From assembly GCF_003057885.1 (NCBI RefSeq), contig NZ_QAGK01000008.1, forward strand, positions 1 through 64,000: DNA of 64,000 nt, read 5' to 3'. Made by a program: the position numbers and the translations under genes. Below the pieces are notes generated by a model. It did no database searches, was not told the DNA's origin, and saw nothing but the letters and a program-made list of their open reading frames with translations. Position 1 is the stretch's first letter. Every line of letters begins with the position of its first letter. This document shows positions 1 through 8,285 of the stretch, piece after piece. The stretch is from Oceaniglobus ichthyenteri. Its GTDB lineage: Bacteria > Pseudomonadota > Alphaproteobacteria > Rhodobacterales > Rhodobacteraceae.

Positions 1-86
1 TGCACAGCGCCATCGGCTATACTACGCCACAAGAAGCAGAGGACGCTTTCTATGAAAACTTAAACGGCCATGATAAAGCAGCCTAA
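1..86 (+). CDS. IS3-family transposase (OrfB), C-terminal end only
   Basis: This is the last 27 codons of an open frame that enters from the left edge and stops at TAA 84-86. The peptide contains HSAIGYTTPQEAEDAFY, which fits the end of IS3-family OrfB integrases (H-x-A-x-G-Y-x-T-P). The catalytic DDE core lies outside the window, so activity cannot be judged. The stop is followed within 41 bases by a sequence that matches an IS3-type terminal inverted repeat, which supports the call. Confidence 0.8.
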   Translation, partial: HSAIGYTTPQEAEDAFYENLNGHDKAA

Positions 87-127
87 GATTTGAACAAAAC
101 ACTCTCCGGTAAACCCGGGGCGGTTCA
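1..127 (+). mobile_element. Right end of an IS3-family insertion sequence
   Basis: The end of an orfB gene is followed at 102-127 by a probable terminal inverted repeat. Read inward on the minus strand it begins TGAACCGCCCCGGGTTTACC, the TGA-start, CCCC-rich type of IS3-family ends. The element therefore probably ends at 127. The left end is outside the window, so the target duplication cannot be checked. The insertion sits about 160 bases from the 3' end of the zinc-finger transposase-like gene. Confidence 0.7.
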
Positions 128-293
128 GACCTTGTCCACCTCGTTGGCCCGGGGAACGGGGCTGCGAAGCCATAGCCTCGGATAGGCCTTGGAGCCGATG
201 TTCGGTCCCGGCCATTTCTTTCGAGTGCCATCTCGCATAAGCCGAAACGCAGGCCTGACATTCGCCGCAGCCCAAGCCTGCAGTGCATCTCAA
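128..293 (-). pseudogene. Possible short ORF cut by the IS3 element
   Basis: On the minus strand a TTG at 293-291 overlaps the TGA of the preceding 553-codon gene (TTGA), and the frame stays open through 128 into the IS end. The start of the peptide contains a C-x-x-C pattern (CGECQAC). It could be a coupled second gene of the same element that was truncated when the IS inserted at about 127, or a chance reading frame. No family is recognised. Confidence 0.2.
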
Positions 294-1951
294 TAATCAA
301 GCTCCGGGTAGGCTTTTCGCCAGGCGTCGAAGCTCTCGTGAAACTCGTCCTTGCGCTGATCAATCCAGTCGCTCGAAGCCTCCTTGTTAAAAGAGACGAT
401 CGCCCACTCGAACCTGTCGTCCAAGATATCTTCCCGAAAAATGTGCGGCACGACACGCCCCATTGTGCCTTCCTGCTCGCCACCCAAGGTCATCTTTCCC
501 GGCGGAATCATATCCCTCACGCAGGCAAGCGATGCCGCCTTCGTATAGGTATCGCGGGTCATAATGCCTTGGAAGCTTCCTCTTCCGTCGCGCTCTTGCT
601 TGACGAAATTGAACCATTTGTCGCGCAGAAATTCGATCTCATGAGCTCGCCTTTCGGCGTCACTCCGGGCCTCTTTCGCATCGGAGGAAAGCGGCAGATC
701 GGCAGCATCGAAGGCCTTGTCCGTTCGATAGATGAAACGGTGGAGTTTGCCGATTGCCGACGCGAAGAGCGCGGGTTCATCGAACCGGGCCGTCGGACGT
801 TGGAAGTGTATCAGTGGCGCGGTGAATGGACCGTCGCTGTTGCGATATTTCTTCCGGAGATTGACGGATTGCGTGGAGCCGAAATAGTGCTCTTCTACGA
901 CCTCAAGGGGGTCGATCGTCGGGTCAAAATCGACATCACAACGGAAGACATAGCCTGACCTGATATCCGCGCTGATTGAACAGTTCAGTTGTGTCAGCCG
1001 CCGATCGGTCCTCGTCTCCCAGTTCACGTTGATCGAGATATCGTCGTGCGCGATCCGGGTATGGGTATAGGGCTTTCCGTCCTTGATGCGCTTGCGTTCG
1101 ACCTTGGCCCGCCACTCTGTCAGTTGGGCGCGCTCATAGGCCAGCAGGGTTCTTTCCAGCCAGAAAATCCGATCATACAATCGCGACATCCCAAGCTCTG
1201 TCTCACCGCGCGGAGTGCGAAGCATGCGGCGCATATCGTGCAGACTGTTGCCATTCACGATCATCGCCAGAATGCGGAGGTTGTCATCGCGCTTCTGCTG
1301 GCGGCGGTGCTCGCTGGAAACCGTGAAGCGTGCGCCCGGCGCACCCTTGCAGGGCTTGTGGATCACCCTCACCGACCTTGCGCGCGTCTTCGAGCCTTTC
1401 TTTCGGCCGACCGACCTGGATGGCGTGCCGTTCGCACCATTGAAGACGAACTCGTGAGGGGCTTCCAGATAGCCGGTCCCACAGTTGCCGCATCTGGGTC
1501 CCTCCAAGGCGCCATTCTGCGTCCAAAGGCGGTTCTGCTCCTCCTTGTAAGCACTGTTCGACAGGAGCCGCCCACTTACCCCGCATTCTGCGTTGCCACG
1601 CAGATGCTGGCAGGTGAGCATCCGACCGTCCTCCCACGCCCTGGGATCGCCGGAGAACTCGAAGGCACTGGTCTCACGGTGAAGGTCGTCGTCGCCTTCT
1701 GCCGTGATCTTGTAGCGACCGACGCCCCTTGCAATGGAAACGTCTGACATCGCAGCGCGCAGGCGCTTCTCCTGCGCACCTCTGCCCTTGAAGGAATGCT
1801 TCGTCGGCGCTGGCTCAATGCCGAAATTGCCGCAGTCGGGATCGCCGCAGCAGTTGAGATTTGTGTCGCCCGACACGAGCGGGTATACTTGCGCGAGCGT
1901 AAGGTTTTTGAGGCTCTTCATCTTGTTCGGTCCCTTCGTCCGTTTGGCCAA
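290..1951 (-). CDS. Zinc-finger protein, probable DDE-type transposase
   Basis: The protein has 553 residues. The N-terminal half carries several Cys groups: C34/C35/C40, C114/C123, and C154-x2-C157 followed by an NG motif and C201. The last group resembles the zinc ribbon of IS1/IS1595-type transposases (CxxC...NG...CK...F). Residues 221-285 are helical and basic and probably bind DNA. From residue 303 a strand HDDISINVNW and a later SGYVF segment look like the start of an RNase H-like DDE fold, with a possible final acidic residue in the GGEQEG segment. Function is inferred from these patterns, not from a confident family match. It lies between an IS end and the dps terminators. No inverted repeats were found for it. 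Confidence 0.5.
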   Translation of the reverse strand: MAKRTKGPNKMKSLKNLTLAQVYPLVSGDTNLNCCGDPDCGNFGIEPAPTKHSFKGRGAQEKRLRAAMSDVSIARGVGRYKITAEGDDDLHRETSAFEFSGDPRAWEDGRMLTCQHLRGNAECGVSGRLLSNSAYKEEQNRLWTQNGALEGPRCGNCGTGYLEAPHEFVFNGANGTPSRSVGRKKGSKTRARSVRVIHKPCKGAPGARFTVSSEHRRQQKRDDNLRILAMIVNGNSLHDMRRMLRTPRGETELGMSRLYDRIFWLERTLLAYERAQLTEWRAKVERKRIKDGKPYTHTRIAHDDISINVNWETRTDRRLTQLNCSISADIRSGYVFRCDVDFDPTIDPLEVVEEHYFGSTQSVNLRKKYRNSDGPFTAPLIHFQRPTARFDEPALFASAIGKLHRFIYRTDKAFDAADLPLSSDAKEARSDAERRAHEIEFLRDKWFNFVKQERDGRGSFQGIMTRDTYTKAASLACVRDMIPPGKMTLGGEQEGTMGRVVPHIFREDILDDRFEWAIVSFNKEASSDWIDQRKDEFHESFDAWRKAYPELDY

Positions 1952-1962
1952 GAGCTCGCGCG

Positions 1963-1968
1963 CCTCCT
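1963..1968 (-). promoter_or_regulatory. Shine-Dalgarno AGGAGG that selects a TTG start
   Basis: A perfect AGGAGG on the minus strand lies 11 bases before TTG 1951-1949, the first codon of the 553-codon gene. The first ATG (1921) has only a GAAGGGA-like match. This favours the TTG start. Confidence 0.5.
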
Positions 1969-2098
1969 ATATTGGCCTTGTCGGCTAATCCCGAAATAAT
2001 TCACGCCGATAGACGTGCTCCGCGCGGGAAGTTCGAACTTCCCGTCAGCTTCTCTTGAGAACACAGATTTGCGCCGAAAATAGGGCGTGAAATCAAAA

Positions 2099-2125
2099 GC
2101 CTGCCAACCTCTCGGTCGGCAGGCT
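2099..2125 (-). terminator. Rho-independent terminator after dps
   Basis: AGCCTGCC at 2099-2106 pairs with GGCAGGCT at 2118-2125, an 8-bp stem. On the minus strand the hairpin is followed by TTTTGATT, so it acts in the direction of dps. Confidence 0.75.
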
Positions 2126-2153
2126 ATATGAGTTATGTCCTATAACTCGGAAT

Positions 2154-2176
2154 GGCCCGGGGCAATACCCCGGGCC
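2154..2176. terminator. Second hairpin between dps and the mobile region
   Basis: GGCCCGGGG (2154-2162) and CCCCGGGCC (2168-2176) form a perfect 9-bp stem with a 5-base loop, just after the dps stop. On the plus strand it is followed by TTTCT. On the minus strand no T-run follows, so it probably backs up the 2099-2125 terminator. Confidence 0.6.
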
Positions 2177-2196
2177 TTTCTGGTTATATCGTTGGT

Positions 2197-2682
2197 TCAG
2201 CCCTTCACGGGTGCATTCGATCCGATGAACCAGGCGTCTTTGTCGATTGCGCGACTGACTTCGGTGAACAGGTCTTCGGTGTCGGCGTCGCCCGCATCTG
2301 ACGCTTCTTCGATGGCTTCGCGCAGGGCCTTGCCCACCTTCAAAAAGCGATCTTTCAACGCTTCAATGTGGTCGGCAATCGCCTCCATCTCAACGGGATA
2401 TGGTTCAACCGTGCTTTCCGATGCGGTCACCTCAAGCGTGCCTTTGGCATGGCCACCGATGATCACGGCGCGTTCTGCCATCAGATCGGCGCCATCGCGC
2501 AGACGATCGGCGACCTCGTCAAGCAGTTCATGCACACCGATATATCCGGGGCCTTTCAGGTTCCAATGGGCCTGTTTCACGGCTAGGGTAAGGGCAACGG
2601 TGTCGGCCAAACGGGCGTTCAGCAGATCAATCATCTTGTGGCGTGTCTGGTCGTCAAGGCCGGCAACAAATGCTTCTGGCAT
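2197..2682 (-). CDS. dps: Dps/ferritin-like DNA-protecting protein
   Basis: The protein has 161 residues, the usual Dps size. Dps forms a 12-subunit shell that oxidises iron with hydrogen peroxide and protects DNA in the cytoplasm. The inter-subunit ferroxidase ligands are visible: H39 (QAHWN), H51 (GVHELLDE), D66 and E70 (DLMAER). The start has AAGGAA a few bases upstream. It is a single-gene unit followed by two hairpins, and it is convergent with nothing. Regulation by OxyR or Fur is common in the family but no site was recognised here. Confidence 0.93.
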   Translation of the reverse strand: MPEAFVAGLDDQTRHKMIDLLNARLADTVALTLAVKQAHWNLKGPGYIGVHELLDEVADRLRDGADLMAERAVIIGGHAKGTLEVTASESTVEPYPVEMEAIADHIEALKDRFLKVGKALREAIEEASDAGDADTEDLFTEVSRAIDKDAWFIGSNAPVKG

Positions 2683-2847
2683 GGCGGGTTCCTTTTGCTA
2701 TTCGGTTTTGGGCGATGCTTCGCCCTTGATTGATTGGTAAACGCCACCCGGTGCACAAGGTTCCATCGCGCATGTTATTGCCTATCAGTGGCGCAATCTG
2801 CACCCTGTACCTATATATCTTCGAACAACCGAATAATGAGGACTGTC

Positions 2848-3462
2848 ATGTTGAACAGACGCCACTTTCTGGCCAGCGGCACCGCCGCCGCAACCCTGGC
2901 CCTGACCGCGCCTGCGCAGGCCGCGAAAATATCGCTGGGGTCACTTTCCAGCTATCTGAACCAGTTGCAGACCGCAGTGGCCGATTTTACCCAGATCAAC
3001 GATGATGGCACCATTGCAACCGGCAAGATTTACATCAAACGTCCGGGCCGTTGCCGGTTTGATTACAATCCGCCCGAACAGACATTGGTGATGGTGGGCG
3101 GCGGACAGGTTGCGATTTTCGATGGCAAATCGAATCGCGCCGCACCCGAGCAATATCCGCTGTCGCGCACGCCCCTGTCGATCATTCTGGAGCGTAACGT
3201 TGATCTGGCGCGGCGCAATATGGTGGTTGGGCACCGTCAGGACGGGCCGAAAACCATCGTTGTGGCGCAAGACCCGGAAAACCCGAACTATGGATCGATT
3301 GAATTGGTGTTTACCGATGGCCCGATAGAATTGCGCCAGTGGATCATCACCGATGGATCGGGGTCAAAGACCACCGTGGTATTGGGCGATCTGGCCAAAG
3401 GCGCGAATCTGCCTTCGACCCTTTTCAATATCCCTTACGAGGTGGGCCAGCGCGGCGGCTGA
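2848..3462 (+). CDS. lolA: Outer-membrane lipoprotein carrier protein LolA
   Basis: The protein has 204 residues. LolA carries lipoproteins across the periplasm from LolCDE to the outer membrane. ATG 2848 is chosen over ATG 2836 because GAGG at 2838-2841 is correctly spaced before it. The N-terminus has a twin-arginine-like leader (NRRHFLASG, a hydrophobic stretch, then APAQAA), which is unusual for LolA in enterobacteria but plausible in this group. The body has the LolA pattern of an F-x-Q segment near residue 45 and G-x-I-Y-I-K-R-P-G-R-x-R-F-D-Y. It is convergent with the lytic transglycosylase lipoprotein and shares a terminator with it. Confidence 0.88.
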   Translation: MLNRRHFLASGTAAATLALTAPAQAAKISLGSLSSYLNQLQTAVADFTQINDDGTIATGKIYIKRPGRCRFDYNPPEQTLVMVGGGQVAIFDGKSNRAAPEQYPLSRTPLSIILERNVDLARRNMVVGHRQDGPKTIVVAQDPENPNYGSIELVFTDGPIELRQWIITDGSGSKTTVVLGDLAKGANLPSTLFNIPYEVGQRGG

Positions 3463-3477
3463 CCCGTTTGGGTCAGC
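3458..3477. terminator. Bidirectional terminator overlapping two stop codons
   Basis: GCTGACCC (3458-3465) pairs with GGGTCAGC (3470-3477) across a GTTT loop. It covers the lolA stop (3460-3462) and the stop of the opposing gene (3473-3475). Confidence 0.65.
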
Positions 3478-4057
3478 GTTTGCGACAGGCCCTGAGTTGC
3501 GCATCATAGGTGACGGCGCGGTTGCCCACCTCGCCTGCGATGCGCACCAGCCATGGTTTTGCATTATACGATTGGCGTGCAAAACCGGTGCGCCCTTCGT
3601 GATAGGCCAGATATTGGTTGCGCGCATCGGATTTTGAAACGCCAAGGCGGCGTTCGGTCTGATGCATGTACCAGCCCATGAAATCGGTTGCATCGTTGAT
3701 ATCGTCGCGCTTTGATCTGCGCCCGCCTTCCTGATCCTTATATTCCTGCCAGGTGGCATCCAATGCCTGGGAATAGCCAAATGCGCTGGATTGGCGGCCC
3801 ATGGGGATCACCCCAAGGGCATATTGAATCGGCGTGCGGGCATTGCCGATAAATTTGCTTTCCTGATAAATCGTGGCCATCTGAACCGGCACCGGAACGC
3901 CCCATTTGCGTTCGGCCTTCTTCATGGCGCGTAAATATTTTGGCCGCTGCTCAACGATGGAACAAGCGTTATCCAAATTGCGGGGCGCCGAAAATTCGCG
4001 GCTGCCGCAGCTGGCGACAAGCACGAAAAGAATCAGGGCGCGAAGGGGTCTGCTCAT
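3473..4057 (-). CDS. Lytic transglycosylase-like lipoprotein
   Basis: The protein has 194 residues. It begins with a lipoprotein signal (ALILFVLVASC, Cys near residue 17), so it is probably anchored in an envelope membrane. The body resembles the SLT lysozyme fold: a catalytic-type Glu in YQESKF, then GYSQALDATW and a YHEGRTG segment. Such proteins cut peptidoglycan glycan strands to anhydro-muropeptides. ATG 4057 has GAGAGG just upstream. A longer frame upstream lacks a signal peptide and is not used. The exact substrate and partner are not shown by the sequence. Confidence 0.75.
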   Translation of the reverse strand: MSRPLRALILFVLVASCGSREFSAPRNLDNACSIVEQRPKYLRAMKKAERKWGVPVPVQMATIYQESKFIGNARTPIQYALGVIPMGRQSSAFGYSQALDATWQEYKDQEGGRRSKRDDINDATDFMGWYMHQTERRLGVSKSDARNQYLAYHEGRTGFARQSYNAKPWLVRIAGEVGNRAVTYDAQLRACRKR

Positions 4058-4137
4058 CTGCCTCTCGCTTTTATCGTTTTTTGTTGTGGATAACCTAGCC
4101 CAAATCGCCGCCGGGGGAAAACGAAAATCCCCGCCCG

Positions 4138-5046
4138 TCACATCACAAACGCAAGTGTGACCGGAAGGGCAACCACCGACATCAGGGTCGAAACCACAAC
4201 CAACCCCGCCACCGCGTTGGAATCGGCGCCGTACTTTTCAGCCAACATATAACTGGTGACCGCGATGGGTGTGCCCAGTTGCAAAACCAGAACCGCAAAG
4301 GCCACAGGCGGCAGTTCAAACCACCGCCCGATCGCCCAAGCCAGGCCAATACACACCACAATCTTGAGCGCTGATAAAACAACCGCCTGGCCCAATCGCC
4401 CCGGCGACAACCTTGCCACAGCCACCCCCAGGGTGATCAGCATGATTGGAATCGCGATTTGCCCGATCAGCGACAGGGTGTTGGTGATGACCCGGGGCGT
4501 TTCCCAATCCATCCAAAGGAATATCACCCCCAGAATCGAGGCGGCAACCAATGGTTCCTTCACCGCCTTCAAGGGCGATCCACCGCCTGACACGATCCAG
4601 ATACCGGCGGTGAACGAATAAATCGCCATGATCGCAAACACCACCACCGCCAGGCCAAGCCCCTGATCGCCAAAGGCAAACAGTGCCAGCGGCAGGCCGA
4701 CATTACCGGTATTTCCAAACACCAGCGGGGCCAGATACGTGCGGATTTCCAGCCGCCCGATCAGTGCAATCGCCGCCATCACAACCGTGACTGACGCGTA
4801 AGCGGCGACCGTCGCCAAGGATAACGTGGTCAGGGCAGATGGTTCGATCTCGGCCTGCATCAGGGCGACGAATATCAGGCACGGCACCGACAATGTCATG
4901 GCCAGGCGGGTGACGAATTGAATCCGGTATTCAAACCCCAGTTTGACCCAGACGAATCCGATTGTGGCCAAGGCAAAAACCGGTGCCACAACCTCGGCCA
5001 CTGTTAGAATAAGGTTCACAGACTGTTTCCCCGTTTTCCCGCCCAT
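4138..5046 (-). CDS. AEC-family (auxin efflux carrier-like) transporter
   Basis: The protein is about 302 residues with roughly ten hydrophobic segments. It shows the inverted-repeat layout of the AEC family, with GNTGNVGLPL in the middle and a Q-L-G-T-P-I-A-V-T-S-Y segment near the end. AEC carriers move organic acids or amino-acid derivatives across the inner membrane; the substrate cannot be predicted. Two starts are possible: ATG 5046, and GTG 5019, which directly precedes the conserved NLILTVAEVVAP start and has GGGGAAA upstream. The gene is divergent from hspQ. Confidence 0.85.
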   Translation of the reverse strand: MGGKTGKQSVNLILTVAEVVAPVFALATIGFVWVKLGFEYRIQFVTRLAMTLSVPCLIFVALMQAEIEPSALTTLSLATVAAYASVTVVMAAIALIGRLEIRTYLAPLVFGNTGNVGLPLALFAFGDQGLGLAVVVFAIMAIYSFTAGIWIVSGGGSPLKAVKEPLVAASILGVIFLWMDWETPRVITNTLSLIGQIAIPIMLITLGVAVARLSPGRLGQAVVLSALKIVVCIGLAWAIGRWFELPPVAFAVLVLQLGTPIAVTSYMLAEKYGADSNAVAGLVVVSTLMSVVALPVTLAFVM

Positions 5047-5102
5047 TCCATGGACAACCCCCCACCGAATTGATTACTAAAGGGTTCCAGGGGGACATCT
5101 CT

Positions 5103-5429
5103 ATGCTTAAAACGCGTGCGAAATATCATTTGGGCCAAGTCGTGCGCCACCGCAAGCATCCGTTTCGCGGTGTCGTGTTTGACGTGGATGCCATGTTTGC
5201 CAACACCGAAGAATGGTATGATTCCATTCCCGAAGACAGCCGCCCAAAGAAGGACCAACCGTTCTATCATCTTTTGGCCGAGAACGATCAAAGCTACTAT
5301 GTGGCTTATGTGTCTGAACAAAATCTGGTCGCCGATTATTCCGGTGAGCCGGTCAGCCACCCCGATCTGGCCGATCTGTTCGGTGATTTTCAGGACGGCG
5401 CTTATCCGCTTGATTTTCAGATGAACTGA
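5103..5429 (+). CDS. hspQ: Heat shock protein HspQ
   Basis: The protein has 108 residues and is a single YccV/HspQ domain (hemimethylated-DNA-binding family). In enterobacteria HspQ is a heat-induced factor that binds unstable DnaA and acts as an adaptor for Lon. The pattern H-L-G-Q-V-V-R-H-R, F-R-G-V-V-F-D-V-D, W-Y-D-S-I-P and Y-V-S-E-Q-N-L is clear. ATG 5103 is preceded by AGGGGGAC. It is a monocistronic gene convergent with the gamma-glutamyltransferase gene, 12 bases apart. Confidence 0.9.
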   Translation: MLKTRAKYHLGQVVRHRKHPFRGVVFDVDAMFANTEEWYDSIPEDSRPKKDQPFYHLLAENDQSYYVAYVSEQNLVADYSGEPVSHPDLADLFGDFQDGAYPLDFQMN

Positions 5430-5441
5430 TTGCGCGCGGGG

Positions 5442-7022
5442 TCAATACCCCAGCGCACAGCCATCTTTGCGCGGATCTGATCCGCCTTCCAATACACCCG
5501 AATCATGATCTATCCGAATCGCCTGTGCACCGCCGATGGCGGTGGTCGGGGTTGTCACGTCATGGCCCAGCGTGGCCAATTCGGCGCGCACGGCGTCACC
5601 GTATCCGCGTTCAACCCCTAACTTGCCGCCATCGGCAAAGGCGCGGGGGCCATCAACCGCCTCTTGCGGCGAAAGGCCGAAATCCACCGTATCGGTCACA
5701 AACCGCGCGTGGCCCACGGGTTGATACCCCCCGCCCATCACCCCGAACGGCATCACAACGCGGCCTTTTTCACGCAACATGCCCGGAATGATCGTGTGCA
5801 TCGGCCGCTTTCCCGGCCCGGCCTCGTTCGGATGACCCGGTTCCAGGGTGAAGCCCGCGCCGCGGTTCTGGAACAAGAGGCCGAATTTTTCCGATGCAAT
5901 GCCCGCGCCAAAGCTGTGAAAGATGGAATAGATCAGCGATACCGCCATGCGATTGCGATCCACCACAGTGATGTAAACCGTATCCTTGTGCACGCTTTCC
6001 GACAGGTTGGCGGGGGATGCCATGGCGCGTTTGGGATCAATCAGCGCGGCCAGTTTTGCCGCCGTATCGCGCGACAGCATATGATCAAGCCGGGTCATGT
6101 GATCGGGATCGGCCAAGAACCGATTGCGCGCATCATAGGCCAGCTTTGTCGCCTCGGCCTCGATATGGACACGCGCGGCACCGAACGGATCCATCGACGG
6201 CAGATCGAAATGTGACAGGATATTGGTCAGCAAAATTGCCGTTGCGCCCGGACCGTTGGGCGGATGTTCCACCAGATCGGTGCCTTTGTAATCGCCCGAA
6301 ATCGGGCTGCAATAGGTGCTGTCGGTCTTGGCAAAATCTTCTGATGTGTGGGTGCCACCCAAGGCGCGCAATGTGGCGACCATATCGTCGGCCACCTCGC
6401 CTTCGTAAAAACCGGCGCGCCCGTCCATGGCAATCCGGCGCAGGATGTCGGCCTGTTTGGGCGCACGAAACACTTGGCCTGCCTTGGGCGCGCGCCCGTT
6501 CAGAAGATATGCGTCGCGGGCGGTGCCGTGCAGCCGATCCGCCGCTGTGGCCCAGTCGAATGCAACCCGTGGCGCCACGGGAATCCCCGCCTCGGCATAA
6601 TGAATCGCGGGGGCGAGTAATGTTTTCAGCCCGGCTTTTCCCCAATCGCGGGACAATTTGCAAAAGGCATCCACCGCCCCCGGCAGCGTCACGCAATCAA
6701 CCGTGTCCAGTGGTATCACCGACAGACCCTTGGCGCGCAGCGCTGCGCCCCTCAATCCGGCGGGCGCGCGGCCCGATCCATTGAGCGCGATGATATCTTC
6801 TGTGCCCGGCGGTGAGAGCAGAACAAAACAATCCCCGCCAAGGCCGCACATGTGAGGTTCGGCAATGCCCAGAATTGCAGCCCCCGCAATGGCGGCATCT
6901 ACGGCATTTCCGCCTGATTCCAGTATTTGAATGGCAATCTTCGCGGCAAGAGGGTGCGATGTGGCGCACATTCCGTTGGTGGCCATAACAGGTGAACGGC
7001 CGGGCAATTGGAAATCGCGCAT
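5442..7022 (-). CDS. Gamma-glutamyltransferase family protein
   Basis: The protein has 526 residues, the usual length for this self-processing Ntn-hydrolase family. The likely nucleophile is T348 in KDTVYITVVD, the residue that becomes the N-terminus of the small subunit. A PFGVMGGGYQPVGH segment forms the conserved active-site loop of the small subunit. No signal peptide is visible, so it may act in the cytoplasm; periplasmic GGTs normally have one. The substrate could be glutathione or another gamma-glutamyl or acyl amide. ATG 7022 is preferred over TTG 7028 because GAAAGG is spaced correctly before it. Confidence 0.88.
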   Translation of the reverse strand: MRDFQLPGRSPVMATNGMCATSHPLAAKIAIQILESGGNAVDAAIAGAAILGIAEPHMCGLGGDCFVLLSPPGTEDIIALNGSGRAPAGLRGAALRAKGLSVIPLDTVDCVTLPGAVDAFCKLSRDWGKAGLKTLLAPAIHYAEAGIPVAPRVAFDWATAADRLHGTARDAYLLNGRAPKAGQVFRAPKQADILRRIAMDGRAGFYEGEVADDMVATLRALGGTHTSEDFAKTDSTYCSPISGDYKGTDLVEHPPNGPGATAILLTNILSHFDLPSMDPFGAARVHIEAEATKLAYDARNRFLADPDHMTRLDHMLSRDTAAKLAALIDPKRAMASPANLSESVHKDTVYITVVDRNRMAVSLIYSIFHSFGAGIASEKFGLLFQNRGAGFTLEPGHPNEAGPGKRPMHTIIPGMLREKGRVVMPFGVMGGGYQPVGHARFVTDTVDFGLSPQEAVDGPRAFADGGKLGVERGYGDAVRAELATLGHDVTTPTTAIGGAQAIRIDHDSGVLEGGSDPRKDGCALGY

Positions 7023-7304
7023 GATCAAACCTTTCGTGAATGAGTTATATTAACCTAACCACGGGGAACCGGTTTGAAAATGCGGGAAATAAACCCCGAC
7101 ATCGCGCACTGGGTGGGGGCTGTGACACGCGACGCCGGGGGAAGCTTTAAGCAGCTACAGGTTATGTATGGCGGTGCATTCTGGCCCGGATGCGGAGTGA
7201 TTGGGGCGTTTTGGGGGCAATGTTGTTCTGCCGGGGCTGCGACGCGTTTGTTTGTCAAACTCTCACAGCGCCAAAAATGCGCGCCACCAAATCTGGCGCA
7301 TGCG

Positions 7305-7805
7305 TCAGTTGCGGGAAATCGACTGCCCGACCTCGATGCGAAAACTCAGGATGTTTCTGTCCTTCTGGCGCATATAGGCCAGATCACGGGTCAAATGGCG
7401 GATCAGAAACCAACCAAATCCGCCTTCCGGCTGGTGTTCCAACGGGCAATCGGGATTGGGCGGATTGCCCGCTGGCGGGACGTTGCGCGGCATCGCATCA
7501 CCCGTGTCGATCACCCGGCACGAAAGGCCACTTTGGGTTTGTTTCAGCTGCAATTCGATCATCCCGACGCCTTCGTCATGATAGGCATGTTCGGTGACAT
7601 TGTTTAACACCTCGGCCAGAACAATTTCGATGGAGCTGTTATCGTCCTCGCTCAGGTTCATGGCGCCGAGGCCGGCCATGACGCTGGCCAGGGCCAGGCG
7701 CACATTTGATTGGGTGCAGGGAAAGACCAGGCGCAATTCCACGCTGTTTTGATGTGAGGTATCTTCGATAGGGTTTTCCGGCACGAGATGATGTTCAATA
7801 CGCAT
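7305..7805 (-). CDS. RsbW-like anti-sigma factor / serine kinase
   Basis: The protein has 166 residues and a GHKL ATPase fold. The N box is EIVLAEVLNNVTEHAY, the G1 box is DTGDAMP, and the G2 box is GGFGWFLIR. Proteins of this kind bind a sigma factor or another target and phosphorylate a STAS-domain partner. Its start (ATG 7805) overlaps the end of the STAS gene by 11 bases, so the two are translationally coupled and form a partner-switch pair. No PP2C phosphatase or sigma factor lies nearby, so the target is unknown. Confidence 0.85.
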   Translation of the reverse strand: MRIEHHLVPENPIEDTSHQNSVELRLVFPCTQSNVRLALASVMAGLGAMNLSEDDNSSIEIVLAEVLNNVTEHAYHDEGVGMIELQLKQTQSGLSCRVIDTGDAMPRNVPPAGNPPNPDCPLEHQPEGGFGWFLIRHLTRDLAYMRQKDRNILSFRIEVGQSISRN

Positions 7806-8172
7806 GGGCCCGGCCCTTGGGGTCTGCGGCCCCGTCAACGGGAAGCGGTCCCAATGCCTCAGCCAGATTTGGATGAATCGTAAAAATGCTGTCCATGCGG
7901 GTCAGGCGAAACACCTTGTCGACTGCGGGTTTCAGCCCGGCCAATTCCAGTTTTCGGGTGCTGCCCAGTTGTTTCATCGCACCGATAACCGCGCCTAAAC
8001 CGCTGCTGTCCAAAAACCGCACGCTTTGCATATCCAGCACCACACGTGGTGGGGCATCAATGGTCAGATCGCGCATTGTGTCCTTGAAATCCAGCGCGAT
8101 GGCGGCATCCAACCGGTCTTCCAACAGGGTGATGACCATCAGCCCGTCATGCTGTGCCGTTTCAAGTTGCAT
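7795..8172 (-). CDS. STAS-domain anti-sigma factor antagonist
   Basis: The protein has 125 residues. The conserved phosphorylation loop DSSGLGAVIG is present after the strand VVLDMQSVRFL. In SpoIIAA/RsbV proteins the first or second Ser of this loop is phosphorylated by the cognate RsbW kinase, which is the next gene. ATG 8172 has AAAGGGA 8 bases upstream. It is divergent from the fRMsr gene across a 113-base gap. Confidence 0.88.
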   Translation of the reverse strand: MQLETAQHDGLMVITLLEDRLDAAIALDFKDTMRDLTIDAPPRVVLDMQSVRFLDSSGLGAVIGAMKQLGSTRKLELAGLKPAVDKVFRLTRMDSIFTIHPNLAEALGPLPVDGAADPKGRAHAY

Positions 8173-8285
8173 TTCAAAATCCCTTTCGCCCGACTAAACC
8201 CCACCGTAAAGCGAAAGAGGTTACCATTCCGTATCCAATCTCTGGTTGTATACAATTGATCGGATTTTCCCAAAGGAGCCATCGG

